From: a virus
IMG/VR virus record: IMGVR_UViG_3300036785_000296
Span: 1-64,000 of that record
DNA: 64,000 bases
Strand: one strand, 5' to 3'
In this document: positions 48,396 to 57,390 of the stretch, one piece after another
Position numbering within the stretch: position 1 is the first letter of the stretch
Layout of the letters: the number at the start of each line of letters is the position of its first letter
The notes under the pieces: generated by a model
Databases searched by the model: none
Seen by the model: only the letters and a program-made list of their open reading frames with translations
What the model was told of the DNA's origin: nothing
Position numbers and translations under genes: made by a program

Positions 48396-48907
48396 GGCAG
48401 CGCCTCTTCTTCCCTGACGCGCCGCACATGATAGCGGACCTCGTCAGCGAACCGCCAGGGGGCGATGCCTCGCTGGTTCAGGTTCCGAAGGTGGAAGTAG
48501 AGCGCCTCGCGGAAGTGCCAGAGCCACGCCGGGACAGGGTTGCCGTGCCCGAACGCCTTGCGGCCGGTCAGAGCGACGGCTGCGCGGTTCTCGGCCGCGA
48601 GCGCCAGGACGGCGTCGCACTGCGCCTGCTTGAGGACGAGGTGATCACGGACTGTTTCAAGCAGTGAGATCGCTTGGTTGCTCGCCACGGTCCAGTGCTC
48701 GACATCCTTGCAGTCGCGATGCAGGCGGGAGTGATACTGGACGTGGCCTACCCCAGTCACATCTGACAGCCAGCGGCTGAGCGCAGGGTTGGTGTTCGCC
48801 ACCTTCACGACTGGGAAGACGTAGCCCCCCGTCCGCTGGAGCATGATCGAGCCTTCACCGTCGATGATCCCGGCCAGATAGCCCTTCTGGCTCTGGGTGA
48901 GGGGCAT
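48386..48907 (-). CDS. LAGLIDADG-type homing endonuclease, 173 aa
   Basis: The single motif [14 protein letters not shown] (10-23) is a LAGLIDADG active-site helix. One motif implies a homodimer. The downstream fold ([40 protein letters not shown]) is typical of phage LAGLIDADG endonucleases. ATG at 48907 overlaps the upstream TGA. It occupies the gap between two virion genes. Confidence 0.85.
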   Translation of the reverse strand: MPLTQSQKGYLAGIIDGEGSIMLQRTGGYVFPVVKVANTNPALSRWLSDVTGVGHVQYHSRLHRDCKDVEHWTVASNQAISLLETVRDHLVLKQAQCDAVLALAAENRAAVALTGRKAFGHGNPVPAWLWHFREALYFHLRNLNQRGIAPWRFADEVRYHVRRVREEEALPCR

Positions 48908-49374
48908 CAGGTGTGGCGACGGCTCGTCCTGGCCGTCTTGTCGGCGTCGGACTCGGGCTCGTGCGGCCCAGGCGCAGCGCCGTGCGGCGGCGGCGTGACC
49001 TTCGTGGCGGGATCGGGGTTCGGCGGCTCCTTGCCGCTCGCTTTGGCCTCCTCCTCGGCCTCGTCCGCCTGCACCTCCATCGCGTCGGCGAGCGCCGCAG
49101 CTTCGTCCGCCCTGGTCCGCTGGGCGTCGGCGGCAGCGCGGAGCTGCTCGGCGTAGGCCTTCGGGTCGAGCTGACCCTGGACCGAGTTGGCCTTGGTGAA
49201 CCAGTGCGCCGCGACCTCGTCGGGGAGCTGCTGGATGCCAGCCTCGACGGCTACGACGCGCGGCCCGGCGGCCTGGGCGCGGTTGGCGTAGTCCGTGTCG
49301 TTCTCGCCTTCGTTGCGCGGCACTTGGCCGAGGTTCAGCGTGAACGGCCGAACGATGTTGACGGTCTTCGTCAT
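48907..49374 (-). CDS. Head-associated protein, 155 aa
   Basis: Begins with TKTVNIVRPFTLNLGQVPRN and contains VEAGIQQLPDEVAAHWFTKA, a recurrent minor head-protein pattern. The C-terminal half is an acidic helical/Pro-rich region (EVQADEAEEEAKASGKEPPN). It lies between the LAGLIDADG and GIY-YIG insertions. Confidence 0.65.
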   Translation of the reverse strand: MTKTVNIVRPFTLNLGQVPRNEGENDTDYANRAQAAGPRVVAVEAGIQQLPDEVAAHWFTKANSVQGQLDPKAYAEQLRAAADAQRTRADEAAALADAMEVQADEAEEEAKASGKEPPNPDPATKVTPPPHGAAPGPHEPESDADKTARTSRRHT

Positions 49375-49994
49375 GCTTCAATCTCCGTGCCCCAACGCTT
49401 GGCGTTCAGCGCGGCGGCGTTCCTCTTGGCCGCCGCCCGCACCCTCGCTTTCCATTCTGGCGTCCAAGGGCGGGGCTTGCCCTTTTTCGCCCGGCTGAGC
49501 TTCGCACGCGCTTCTGGCGTCGGCGAACGTCCTGGCAGGCCGCGCCTCGCCGTCATCCCCAGCCGGTACGCGGCCGAGGCGCGGACGCCTGCGGCGATCT
49601 TCGCTTTGGTCTCCACGCTATGCGGGACGCCCAGGCGGCGCTGGTTCCCTTTCAGGCCCGCCGAGACCTTGGCGCTGATCCGGCCACGCACCTCCAGCGA
49701 TGGATCGATCAGGCCTTCGCCGCCCGCCGTCCCGTTCACCAAGCCGTCGAACGACGCGATCCAGAACCGCTCACGCTCGTGCCAGTCGTCGCCCTCGCTC
49801 AACGTCTCCAGCACCACGAGCCCCGGCCTGCGCCCTTCAACGGCCAGCTTCGCGATCCACTTGTGACGGTGGCACTTCAGCTTGCGCGCCTCGCACACAT
49901 GCTCTCTGAGCCGCCGCTCTGCGTCTTTGGTCGTATAGCCCACGTAGCGGACCACGTCGGGCTCGGCAGGGTCAAAGAGGCCGTAGATGAACAT
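49371..49994 (-). CDS. GIY-YIG homing endonuclease with NUMOD3 repeats, 207 aa
   Basis: FIYGLFDPAEPDVVRYVGYT gives the GIY-YIG-type motif pair (GLF/YVGYT); the Glu near 88 (WHERERFWIASFDGLVNG) and NUMOD3-type repeats (VETKAKIAAGVRASAAYRL, PTPEARAKLSRAKKGKPRPW) follow. Free-standing homing endonuclease, placed between the capsid gene and the head-associated protein gene. Confidence 0.88.
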   Translation of the reverse strand: MFIYGLFDPAEPDVVRYVGYTTKDAERRLREHVCEARKLKCHRHKWIAKLAVEGRRPGLVVLETLSEGDDWHERERFWIASFDGLVNGTAGGEGLIDPSLEVRGRISAKVSAGLKGNQRRLGVPHSVETKAKIAAGVRASAAYRLGMTARRGLPGRSPTPEARAKLSRAKKGKPRPWTPEWKARVRAAAKRNAAALNAKRWGTEIEA

Positions 49995-50017
49995 GAACTT
50001 ATCGCGCTAAGTCCTTG

Positions 50018-51112
50018 TTACAGACCGTCAAAATATTGGGCTGTCTCGGGATAGACGAACTCGACCACCCCCAGGCGGCCGAAATACGTGGTCGTCTGGA
50101 AGATGGCCCGGTACTCCAGCGGGGTGCGCTGGAGCGGGGTCATCGGGTAGCGGACCCGCAGCGGGTCCTTCGTGTAGACCACCATCCGGTCCACGGTCCC
50201 CAGCACGCCAGGGGTGCCGCCAGCGCCGCGCCCGATCAGCCACTTCAGCGGGCTGATCCGCAGCTTGCCGCCCGACTGCGTGGTGATGTTGTTTTCGAGC
50301 ACGTACTTCAGCGTGCTGATGTTGCCCGCCGTCGACACCTTCTGGCTGACGATGAAGCCGAACTGAGCGGGCGGGATCAGCACATCGGCGGGCGGCACGG
50401 CCCACGCGCTGTTCTGCCAGACCGTGGTCAGCGCCGTATTGAAGTCCGCCAGGATGTCGTCCGGCGTCTTGGTCGACCAGTGCGGCGAGCCGCTCGACGC
50501 ACCGTTCGCGAGGTTGTTGGCGCCGATGACGTTCGAGTTGCAGAGGCCGAAGTACCCGAGGTCGGTGTCGCCCGTGTACACCATCTCGTCGGTGTCCATC
50601 TGGTGCTTGAGCTTCAGGCCCTCGTACTTCTGGGCGTCGACCGGGCGGCCGAGCTTCTGCGCGCTCTCCAGCTCGGGGATCGTGTAGCTGACCTGTTCGC
50701 CCCAGAGGGTCAGCGGGTAGGCGGTCTTCGAGATATCGAGCTGCATGGCCGCGATGGCGTTCGCGTCCTTGCCGATCCACGACTTGCCTGCGGGCTTGAC
50801 GCCGCCGGTCGAGGCGAAGGTCGAGTTCGTGAACGAGCTGACCTCGTCGGCGATGGTCACGTCCTCGCGAAGGTCGATGTCACGGGACCATGACACCGAC
50901 ACCAGGGGCTCGTGCAGCGTCTGGTCGAGGCGCTCAAGCTCGCCGACGAGGAACGCGCCCGTCGAGTCGATGGTGCGCGCATCGAACGTCATCAGGTTGT
51001 CGCGCGTGCGCGCCCGGATGATCGCGGGCTTCTTCGGGACCCAGAGACCGCCGCCGAGACCCGGCAACAGGGGGCTCGCTGCCTCGAAGTGGCTGGCCGG
51101 TTCGTGAAGCAT
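50018..51112 (-). CDS. Major capsid protein (DUF2184-like), 364 aa
   Basis: ATG at 51112 follows AGGAGG by 5 bases (a GTG at 51115 also fits). LMTFDARTIDSTGAFLVGEL, ERLDQTLHEPLVSVSWSRDI and YTGDTDLGYFGLCNSNVIGA are the DUF2184 capsid signatures; the C-terminus ends FVYPETAQYF. It is the expected HK97-fold shell protein for this myovirus class. Confidence 0.9.
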   Translation of the reverse strand: MLHEPASHFEAASPLLPGLGGGLWVPKKPAIIRARTRDNLMTFDARTIDSTGAFLVGELERLDQTLHEPLVSVSWSRDIDLREDVTIADEVSSFTNSTFASTGGVKPAGKSWIGKDANAIAAMQLDISKTAYPLTLWGEQVSYTIPELESAQKLGRPVDAQKYEGLKLKHQMDTDEMVYTGDTDLGYFGLCNSNVIGANNLANGASSGSPHWSTKTPDDILADFNTALTTVWQNSAWAVPPADVLIPPAQFGFIVSQKVSTAGNISTLKYVLENNITTQSGGKLRISPLKWLIGRGAGGTPGVLGTVDRMVVYTKDPLRVRYPMTPLQRTPLEYRAIFQTTTYFGRLGVVEFVYPETAQYFDGL

Positions 51113-51121
51113 CACGCCCTC

Positions 51122-51661
51122 CTAGATGTTGTACATGATCTCGACTTGACCCTGGATCGTGGGCGGGCCAGCCGAGGAGTTGGTGGCGTCCGCCGGGCCG
51201 GTGAAGTAGCAGCCGGGGATCGCCGCGCCGTTCGCCGCGATGGACGCATCGCCCAGGTCGCCGACCGCCGAGCCAGCGGTCGCGGTCAGGCAGACCCAGA
51301 CGGGAGCGTCCTTGACCGCAGAGCCGAAGCCCATCTGGACCGTGAAGTAGCCGCGCCGGGCCCGGTCGCCGATGGTCCCGAACTGGGTCATGGGCGCGCC
51401 GGTCAGGAACGCCGCCCCCGGCCAGGAACTCGACTGGATCGGGAACGGGCGGACCAGCAGGCCGGTGATCAGCGAGACGGTGTCGGCAGCGGCCAGCGGC
51501 ACGAACAGGCCCGCCACGGTCTTGCCGAACCTGCCGTAGGCCGTGAACGGGTTGGCCGGGTTGAGCGCGACCGGCTCGATGGTCGCTTGGTCCGGGCGGT
51601 TGATCGCGCCGGGGATGCCTGCCGGCATCCGGTACATGTAGGCGTTGCCGAGAGCGGCCAT
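51122..51661 (-). CDS. Head decoration-like structural protein, 179 aa
   Basis: Directly upstream of the capsid gene. Sequence (NRPDQATIEPVALNPANPFT, SLITGLLVRPFPIQSSSWPG, YFTVQMGFGSAVKDAPVWVC) is beta-rich with Gly/Pro turns, matching the cement/decoration or structural proteins that precede capsid genes in KPP10-type phages. Confidence 0.7.
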   Translation of the reverse strand: MAALGNAYMYRMPAGIPGAINRPDQATIEPVALNPANPFTAYGRFGKTVAGLFVPLAAADTVSLITGLLVRPFPIQSSSWPGAAFLTGAPMTQFGTIGDRARRGYFTVQMGFGSAVKDAPVWVCLTATAGSAVGDLGDASIAANGAAIPGCYFTGPADATNSSAGPPTIQGQVEIMYNI

Positions 51662-51670
51662 GTTGGTCTC

Positions 51671-53254
51671 CTAAACCCGGTCCTTCCAGAACTCGCGATT
51701 TCGCTTGTTCAGCTCCGCGTTGCTCGGCGGCCCCCTGTCGCCCGGCCGGGGCAGGCGATCATAGGTGGCGGCGCCGGAGATCACGCCATTGTTCCGCATG
51801 GCCGACATCGCCGCGACGGCGTTGAAGGCGGTCGTGATGGCGTCGCACGTCAGGCCGACGAGGTTCGGGCTCTCGCCCAGCACCCGGCGGACGATCTCCG
51901 ACTTGACGTCGTCGGTGCGGAGCGCCTTGGCCAGCACGCGGCGCCGCAGCAGGCACGTCCCGTTCACCGCGTCGGCCGCGTCGTAGGTCGGCATCCGCGT
52001 GCCGGGGCAGATAATCTCGGCCTTGGCGACGGTGTCGCGGAAGTCAGCCAGCAGCTCGGCCGAGTCCATCACCTTGCCGCCGAACGGCCCCTTGCCCAGG
52101 CCCTTGTCCTTCTCGTCCTTCTGGGCCTTCGCGCCGAACGGCCCCTTGCCGAGCGCGTCGGTGGTGTCCTTGGGCTCCTTGCGGCCTTCCTCGCCCTCCT
52201 GATCCACCTTGGTCAGCTCGGCCTCGTTGGGCTCGCTGTCCTTCGCGGGCGTCCCGTCCGGCTCCTTCTCAAGCTCGGCCGGATCGAGCTGCTGCACCGC
52301 GCCTCCCTCGTCGTGCTCGCCGTTGCCCTCGCCCGCGCCCGCGCCGCCGCCGAGCTTGGCGAGCGCCGCCTCGACCTTGTCGAAGCGCGCGTTGTTCTGC
52401 GCGACGTGCTGCTGGAACCACGGGGGCGTGTCTTCGTGGGCCTCGCCCGTGGGCTGATCCTTGCTCTCGACCGGCCCGGCCGCGCCCTCCGGCCCAGCGC
52501 CCGCGCCGTTGGGCTTCTCGGCGCCGCCAGGGAGATGGATGTGGATGTGCTGGTCGCTGTCTTCCCGCTCTTCAGGCGGGGTCTCGCTGGTCGGGTCCAG
52601 CGTCCGCAGCGCGCTCTCCACACCCGCCTCGTCGCGGGCCCGCACCATCCGCATGATCCGGTCGGTGAGGCTGTCGCCATGCCCTCGTGCCATGTCAGCG
52701 TCTCCTATGGCGCACCGGGGACCACAGCGCCCGTGATCCACCAGCGCGACGTGATTGTAGATGATGTTCCGCTGACGCGCCTGCCCCGGTTCGGTCTGCT
52801 CGTAGCTCGCGTCGTAGCCGCAGCTCACTTCCTTCTTGCCGCGCCGGACAGCGTCGATCCCTGCCTGCTTGGTGACCAAGAAATCGGCGAGGAGCATCTG
52901 ATCCATCGGCCCCTCGCCCCGGCGAGGGTTTAGGACCACCCCGACCGTGTGGTCGCTCCAGTTGCCGGGATGCACATCCTCTTCAGGGTGATCGTCCACG
53001 ATGGACTTGCCGTTCAGGCTGGCGATGGTCTCCGGCCGGAAGACCTCGTCGGCGTCGCGGTAGGCGGTGATGATCCCGTCCGGCCCAGGCGTGAGGTAGT
53101 TGCCCTCGTCGTCCTGAAGCTCGCCCGGCGCGTAGAACATCGAGCCGGTCCTGGCGACGGGCACGCCCTCGCAATAGAGGAAGCCCTCCGGGGTCATCGA
53201 CTGGGTCAGACCGACCGTGTCCGTCGTGTAGACCTCGCGGTCGAACGATCTCAC
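51671..53254 (-). CDS. DUF2213 prohead protease-scaffold fusion, 527 aa
   Basis: Residues 1-185 form the DUF2213 protease domain (LTQSMTPEGFLYCEGVPVA, GKSIVDDHPEEDVHPGNW with the candidate His 89, KKEVSCGYDASYE, YNHVALVDHGRCG). A charged, disordered middle follows with HIHIHLPGG, then a repeat pair LGKGPFGAK (368-376) and LGKGPFGGK (386-394). The C-terminus resembles a capsid-assembly scaffold that is cleaved away. It is directly upstream of the decoration gene. Confidence 0.85.
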   Translation of the reverse strand: MRSFDREVYTTDTVGLTQSMTPEGFLYCEGVPVARTGSMFYAPGELQDDEGNYLTPGPDGIITAYRDADEVFRPETIASLNGKSIVDDHPEEDVHPGNWSDHTVGVVLNPRRGEGPMDQMLLADFLVTKQAGIDAVRRGKKEVSCGYDASYEQTEPGQARQRNIIYNHVALVDHGRCGPRCAIGDADMARGHGDSLTDRIMRMVRARDEAGVESALRTLDPTSETPPEEREDSDQHIHIHLPGGAEKPNGAGAGPEGAAGPVESKDQPTGEAHEDTPPWFQQHVAQNNARFDKVEAALAKLGGGAGAGEGNGEHDEGGAVQQLDPAELEKEPDGTPAKDSEPNEAELTKVDQEGEEGRKEPKDTTDALGKGPFGAKAQKDEKDKGLGKGPFGGKVMDSAELLADFRDTVAKAEIICPGTRMPTYDAADAVNGTCLLRRRVLAKALRTDDVKSEIVRRVLGESPNLVGLTCDAITTAFNAVAAMSAMRNNGVISGAATYDRLPRPGDRGPPSNAELNKRNREFWKDRV

Positions 53255-53847
53255 GGCGCCGCCCTTTCCCGCGCTCGGCGCAGAAGCTGCACCTCCGACA
53301 TCCGCGCCAGCGTCTCAGCCGTGTGCTGCTTCGGCCCCCTATGCGGGTAGCGCTTGATCGCCAGTCCCAGCTTCCTCCGGTGTTCGTCGCTGCGGGCAGG
53401 CAGTTTCTGGCCCCGCTTCGACGCGCTGATCCTCGCTCGGGTCTCGGCCGAGACGAACCGCCCGGTCTGGGCCGCGCGCACGCGCTCCTTGCCCTCTGGC
53501 GACATCGGGTTGGCCTGCTTGCCTGCTCTGATCCTGGCCCGCCCGGCCTCATCGAACTTGTAGCCTGCCGCTCCCCCGCCACCGTCTGTGAGGTTGTAGC
53601 CCGCTGGCTCTCGGCACCCGTGGTAGGCGATCCAGAAGCGCTCGCGCTCATCGAGCTGTGCCTGCGTGTCGCATCGCTCGATCTCGGCTACCGAGAAGGC
53701 ATCGGCGCCGTGCTTGCGGATGGCGCGGCCGATCATCCACTTCGACTTCGCGTGGCGCGCGAACCGGGGCGCGAGCCCCTCGCGGGTCTGGCCGACATAC
53801 TTCCGCCCGTCGATCAGGTTCGTGATCAGGTAGACGACAGCGACCAT
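53251..53847 (-). CDS. GIY-YIG homing endonuclease with NUMOD3 repeats, 198 aa
   Basis: VYLITNLIDGRKYVGQTREG is the GIY-YIG core; RFARHAKSKWMIGRAIRKHG and the Glu in DERERFWIAYHG complete the active region. NUMOD3-like repeats (EGKERVRAAQTGRFVSAETR, RARISASKRGQKLPARSDEH) follow. It lies between the MuF-like gene and the protease-scaffold gene, the second GIY-YIG unit in this operon. Confidence 0.88.
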   Translation of the reverse strand: MVAVVYLITNLIDGRKYVGQTREGLAPRFARHAKSKWMIGRAIRKHGADAFSVAEIERCDTQAQLDERERFWIAYHGCREPAGYNLTDGGGGAAGYKFDEAGRARIRAGKQANPMSPEGKERVRAAQTGRFVSAETRARISASKRGQKLPARSDEHRRKLGLAIKRYPHRGPKQHTAETLARMSEVQLLRRARERAAP

Positions 53848-53859
53848 GATCGCGCGCCT

Positions 53860-54627
53860 CTATCCGAAGACCGCGCGCGAGCCAAGCCGGGGCCACACGG
53901 GGCGGGGGTGGCAGCGGCAGTTGGCGAACCGGCCCGCGTGCGCCGTGTAGCCCTGGATCGTCGGCGGATCGTCCCAGCGCACGAACTTGCCCTGCATCGC
54001 CCGATGCTCCGGCCGCACCGCCCCGTCCTCCATGGTTTCCCAGTAATATCCCTCCGAGCCGGCGCTCCTGGCGCGCACCTCCACCATGCTCGACGCCGTA
54101 CTGCTGACCATCGTCCTGGCCAGCATCGTGGCGTGCGAGCGGCTGACCTCGCCCGAGCGCATGATCTCATCGATGTAGACGGTCGAGCGTTGCGGGTCCG
54201 ACAGGCCCTGTTGCACGATGAAGCTGATCCGTTGCGCCGCCTCCTGTGGGATGGACCTGATCTGCCGGGCGTTCTCCTCAACCAGCCGCGTCAGCCACTC
54301 GCCGACCGGCACGTTCCGCAGCTCGCGCTTGATCTCGTCGCTGATCTCGCCCGCCTGCTGCATCCAGGCCCGCGCCTCCTTGCCCTTGACCTCCGCCGCC
54401 ATCCGCGTCGCGGTGCTATCCGCCCACGGGCCCACCGCCTCCTCCAGCCGCGCCAGCGCTTCGGTGATCTGCGGGACGTTGGCCGGGTTCAGCGGATCGT
54501 CAGGATGCGCGCGGACCCAGGCCTTGATCAGCTCGCCAGAGATGTTGCTGAGCTTGCGGAGCTGCGCGCCGACGAAGGCCTCATGGCGCCGGACCTTCAC
54601 CAGATAGTCAGGCCGCTTGCGCGCCAC
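53860..54627 (-). CDS. MuF/SPP1 gp7-like head morphogenesis protein, 255 aa
   Basis: Helical N-terminal half (LEEAVGPWADSTATRMAAEV) and the C-terminal Phage_Mu_F hallmark: SRSHATMLARTMVSSTASSM, YYWETMEDGAVRPEHRAMQG, then FANCRCHPRPVW with the terminal Cys/His motif. Minor capsid protein bound to the portal and injected with DNA. Confidence 0.85.
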   Translation of the reverse strand: MARKRPDYLVKVRRHEAFVGAQLRKLSNISGELIKAWVRAHPDDPLNPANVPQITEALARLEEAVGPWADSTATRMAAEVKGKEARAWMQQAGEISDEIKRELRNVPVGEWLTRLVEENARQIRSIPQEAAQRISFIVQQGLSDPQRSTVYIDEIMRSGEVSRSHATMLARTMVSSTASSMVEVRARSAGSEGYYWETMEDGAVRPEHRAMQGKFVRWDDPPTIQGYTAHAGRFANCRCHPRPVWPRLGSRAVFG

Positions 54628-54629
54628 CT

Positions 54630-56204
54630 TTACGTGTCCTCGAAGACCGGCACCCCGTCGTCGTCCAGCAGCGGGATCGCCTCGTCATCGAGGATGCCGC
54701 CGACCACGGCGTGGCGATGCACGACGCGCGCCGTCATGCCCAGCACCTGGGCGTAGGCCAGCGAGCCCATCACGATCTGCGCGTCGCGCGCCGCGCCCTG
54801 CTCGATGACCGTCTCAGCGACGAGGCCGAAGGCGGCCGTGACGTCCTGCGCCGCGCCCTGCTCGGCGACGCTCTCTCCCCTGCTGACGCCGCCCGAGGGC
54901 GTGTCGAACGCCCTGCCCGCCTCGTAGATCGCAGGCCGGGTGACCGAGGAGACGACGCTCGGAGTGTCGAGGGCCGCGCCGCTCTCGGCGACGGCGAGCG
55001 GCAAGAGCCCGGCGCTGGTCACCACGTCGGCCGCCGCCCCAGCCTCGCTCACCAGCGTCAGGGAGGTCTCGACCACGCCGACGTGGGCGATGGTCAGCGG
55101 GTTGCCTGGGCCGGGCCCCGTGAGCACCCGGTAGTTGGCGGTGTCGGTCGACGTCAGCACGTCTTGGTTCGTCGCATCGGCGAACCAGCCGGTGAGCCCC
55201 GCGCCGATGGTGGCGCTCTGGTTGCCCGCCACGCCATTCTTGCGCGTCGTCAGCGTCCCCGGCCCCGTCATGGCGTTGGCGGTGACGTTGACCTTCAGGC
55301 CCGACATCGCGACGGGAAAGCCGTGCGGCGTGGCCGCCGCCGCGTCGCTCCCCAGGCCCACGCCGAGGGTGCCGCCCACCAGCGGGTAGTAGGCGGTGAA
55401 GTTCGCGCCCATCCCGCTGGCCGGGTAGCAGAAGAGGTCGTTGACCGGGGCGCTCGGGTTGACGAAGCCGATGGCGGCGCAACTTTGGCTGACCACGCCG
55501 CCGCCGGCTAGCATCGTCGCGCAGAAGAGGTCGCCGACGTTGACCGTCGTCTGGGTGGTGGTGTCTTGGAAGACGCCCGTGAGCCCAGGCCCGATGGTCG
55601 GTCCTTGGGCGCCGAGCGCCCCGTTCAGATAGAGGGTGAACTTCTGGGCCGAGGTCATCGCGTTGGCGGTGATGTTGACGCTCAGACCCTGAAGCAGCCC
55701 GGCCACGCCAACTTGCTGCTGCACGGTGGCGGTCACCGTGTTCAGCACCTGTCCGAGGCTACCGACGGGGTTGAAGTACTGACGGTTGTTGGCGCTGATC
55801 GTGTTCGTGGTGCTGCCGGTCGGGCTGGCTGCGTAGATCGCCGCGTGCGGGCTTGAGCCCAGGCGCATCTGTAGACGCGAGACGGTCGCGGCAGCGGCTG
55901 CGGTCCAGGCCAGATCGATCAGGTCGCCCTGCGCCACCACGTCGCCCGCGCCCGACGTCAGCGCCGTGTCGCTGATGCTCTGGTTGGCGTTGGCGCCGTT
56001 CTGGCGGAGCTGCCCGGTGAACGTCCCGGCCACCGTCAGCGCCGTCAGCCCCAGGAGCGTGCCCGCGACCGGCATCCTAAGCTGCGCCGCCGCCTCGGTG
56101 GCCTGCTTCGTGTAGGTCGTATTGCCGCCCAGGACGCCACTGAAGGTCCCGGCGGCCTGCGCCACAGCGCCTAGAGAGGCGGTCCCGAAGAGGGAATAGC
56201 CCAT
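54630..56204 (-). CDS. Repeat-containing structural protein, 524 aa
   Basis: Two internal repeats 129 residues apart (VNITANAMT at 176-184; VNVTANAMT at 305-313), each followed by a strand-rich unit ending PGLTGVFQDTT or AGLTGWFADAT. A five-copy approximately 20-residue repeat with E-x-G-x-A-x-D cores follows at 387, 407, 428, 448 and 468. The C-terminus has DDEAIPLLDDDGVPVFED. I do not recognise the family; a head fibre or decoration protein is plausible. Confidence 0.55.
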   Translation of the reverse strand: MGYSLFGTASLGAVAQAAGTFSGVLGGNTTYTKQATEAAAQLRMPVAGTLLGLTALTVAGTFTGQLRQNGANANQSISDTALTSGAGDVVAQGDLIDLAWTAAAAATVSRLQMRLGSSPHAAIYAASPTGSTTNTISANNRQYFNPVGSLGQVLNTVTATVQQQVGVAGLLQGLSVNITANAMTSAQKFTLYLNGALGAQGPTIGPGLTGVFQDTTTQTTVNVGDLFCATMLAGGGVVSQSCAAIGFVNPSAPVNDLFCYPASGMGANFTAYYPLVGGTLGVGLGSDAAAATPHGFPVAMSGLKVNVTANAMTGPGTLTTRKNGVAGNQSATIGAGLTGWFADATNQDVLTSTDTANYRVLTGPGPGNPLTIAHVGVVETSLTLVSEAGAAADVVTSAGLLPLAVAESGAALDTPSVVSSVTRPAIYEAGRAFDTPSGGVSRGESVAEQGAAQDVTAAFGLVAETVIEQGAARDAQIVMGSLAYAQVLGMTARVVHRHAVVGGILDDEAIPLLDDDGVPVFEDT

Positions 56205-56207
56205 CGG

Positions 56208-56537
56208 CTACCCCTTCCTGGCGTAGCTGGCCGCCCCTTCGTGCTGCGCGAGGTAGTCATCCAGGCTCAGCTTCGGGACTTCGGCGATCTCGCCGTTCGG
56301 CCCATGCGCTCGCCCGTGGCGATCATCGCCGACGACTTCGGTGATGATGTCGTCCCGAGCCACGCCGGTGTCCTCCAGCGCCTTCCTGGCGAGGCTCATC
56401 GCCCGGTTCTCGCCCGCCACATCCTCGTGGCTCGCGCCCGCGCCCGCATGGTAGGCACAGGGGCGCAGCAGCTCGGTGGGCTCGCCGTCCGGCTCGCGGA
56501 TCGCCAGCACGCAGCCGCAGTGCGCTGTCCACTCCAT
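56208..56537 (-). CDS. Hypothetical protein, 109 aa
   Basis: ATG at 56537 shares its last base with the upstream gene's stop region. Cysteines at the start (HCGCVLA, RPCAYH) suggest a metal site or disulphide; the rest is acidic and helical (AMSLARKALEDTGVARDDII) with an EVPKLSLDDYLAQHEG tail. Unrecognised; among head-region genes. Confidence 0.55.
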   Translation of the reverse strand: MEWTAHCGCVLAIREPDGEPTELLRPCAYHAGAGASHEDVAGENRAMSLARKALEDTGVARDDIITEVVGDDRHGRAHGPNGEIAEVPKLSLDDYLAQHEGAASYARKG

Positions 56538-57121
56538 CAGAGACCCACCGAGTAGCCGACCGTCACGGTGTCGTTGGCCAGGACCGAGCGGTCGCCGCCC
56601 TGGAAGAGCCCGGCGCTGATCAAGACGCCGCCAGCGTTCATGACGCCGTTCGTCGCGCCCGCGCCACCGACGAGGAAGCAGCCCTTGATGATCCCGGTCC
56701 CGGTGATCGCGAAGCCAGGGTTCGCGCTGAGCGACTTGACGCCCGCCGAAGCCGCCGCCCAGGCGCACGCGCCACGGGTGCTGCTCATGGTCGGCGCGTT
56801 GGTGGTGCCCGCCTCGGTCCAGCCCGCGTGGCTGGCCATCGTGTCGGCCGCCGAGATCGCCGAGTAGCCGACCGACGAGATCAGCCCCATGAACTCGACC
56901 GCCGTGTAGGCCGCGCCCGCCAGCGCCTGATCGAGCATCAGGTTCTTGCCGACCGTGACCACCGTATTCGCGAAGCGCTCGCGCCAGCGCAGCCGTCCCT
57001 CGGCGTCGTGGCACCATGCCTCGAACTGACCCCTGGCCGACAGTTGGTCTAATACCAAACCAGACCGGGAGATGGCGGGGTAGATATCATCATGCGCCGC
57101 GAGAATGTCGCGCTGATCCAT
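56537..57121 (-). CDS. Conserved phage structural protein, 194 aa
   Basis: RGQFEAWCHDAEGRLRWRER, NTVVTVGKNLMLDQALAGAA, FMGLISSVGYSAISAADTMA and GCFLVGGAGATNGVMNAGGV match, from memory, a structural family near head or fibre genes. A rare TTA codon occurs in the GGTATTAGACC sequence near the gene start (57046-57056). Confidence 0.65.
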   Translation of the reverse strand: MDQRDILAAHDDIYPAISRSGLVLDQLSARGQFEAWCHDAEGRLRWRERFANTVVTVGKNLMLDQALAGAAYTAVEFMGLISSVGYSAISAADTMASHAGWTEAGTTNAPTMSSTRGACAWAAASAGVKSLSANPGFAITGTGIIKGCFLVGGAGATNGVMNAGGVLISAGLFQGGDRSVLANDTVTVGYSVGL

Positions 57122-57122
57122 C

Positions 57123-57389
57123 TCAGTCCTCCCGCGCGTCGATCACGGCCTGGGCCGCCTGATCGATGTCCTGCTGCGTGACGGCGCCGTCCTGCACCGC
57201 CTTCGCCGCCTTCGCGACGCGCTGCTCGGCCGCCGCCAGATCGCGCTGCATGACCGCCTTCGCGCCCTCGTGCGGCGTGGTCTCGATCAGCGTCTTCAGC
57301 GTCGCCAGATCGGCCGCCGCGTTCTGCGCCTCCTGCTGCGGGCCCTCCAGCTTGGCGAGATCGGCTTCGAGGCTCTTCAGGTCGGCCAT
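57123..57389 (-). CDS. Coiled-coil protein, 88 aa
   Basis: Heptad-like Leu/Ala spacing throughout (LADLKSLEADLAKLEGPQQE, QRDLAAAEQRVAKAAKAVQD) indicates an alpha-helical coiled coil, typical of small scaffolds or connectors. No catalytic residues. Separated by one base from each neighbour. Confidence 0.6.
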   Translation of the reverse strand: MADLKSLEADLAKLEGPQQEAQNAAADLATLKTLIETTPHEGAKAVMQRDLAAAEQRVAKAAKAVQDGAVTQQDIDQAAQAVIDARED

Positions 57390-57390
57390 G

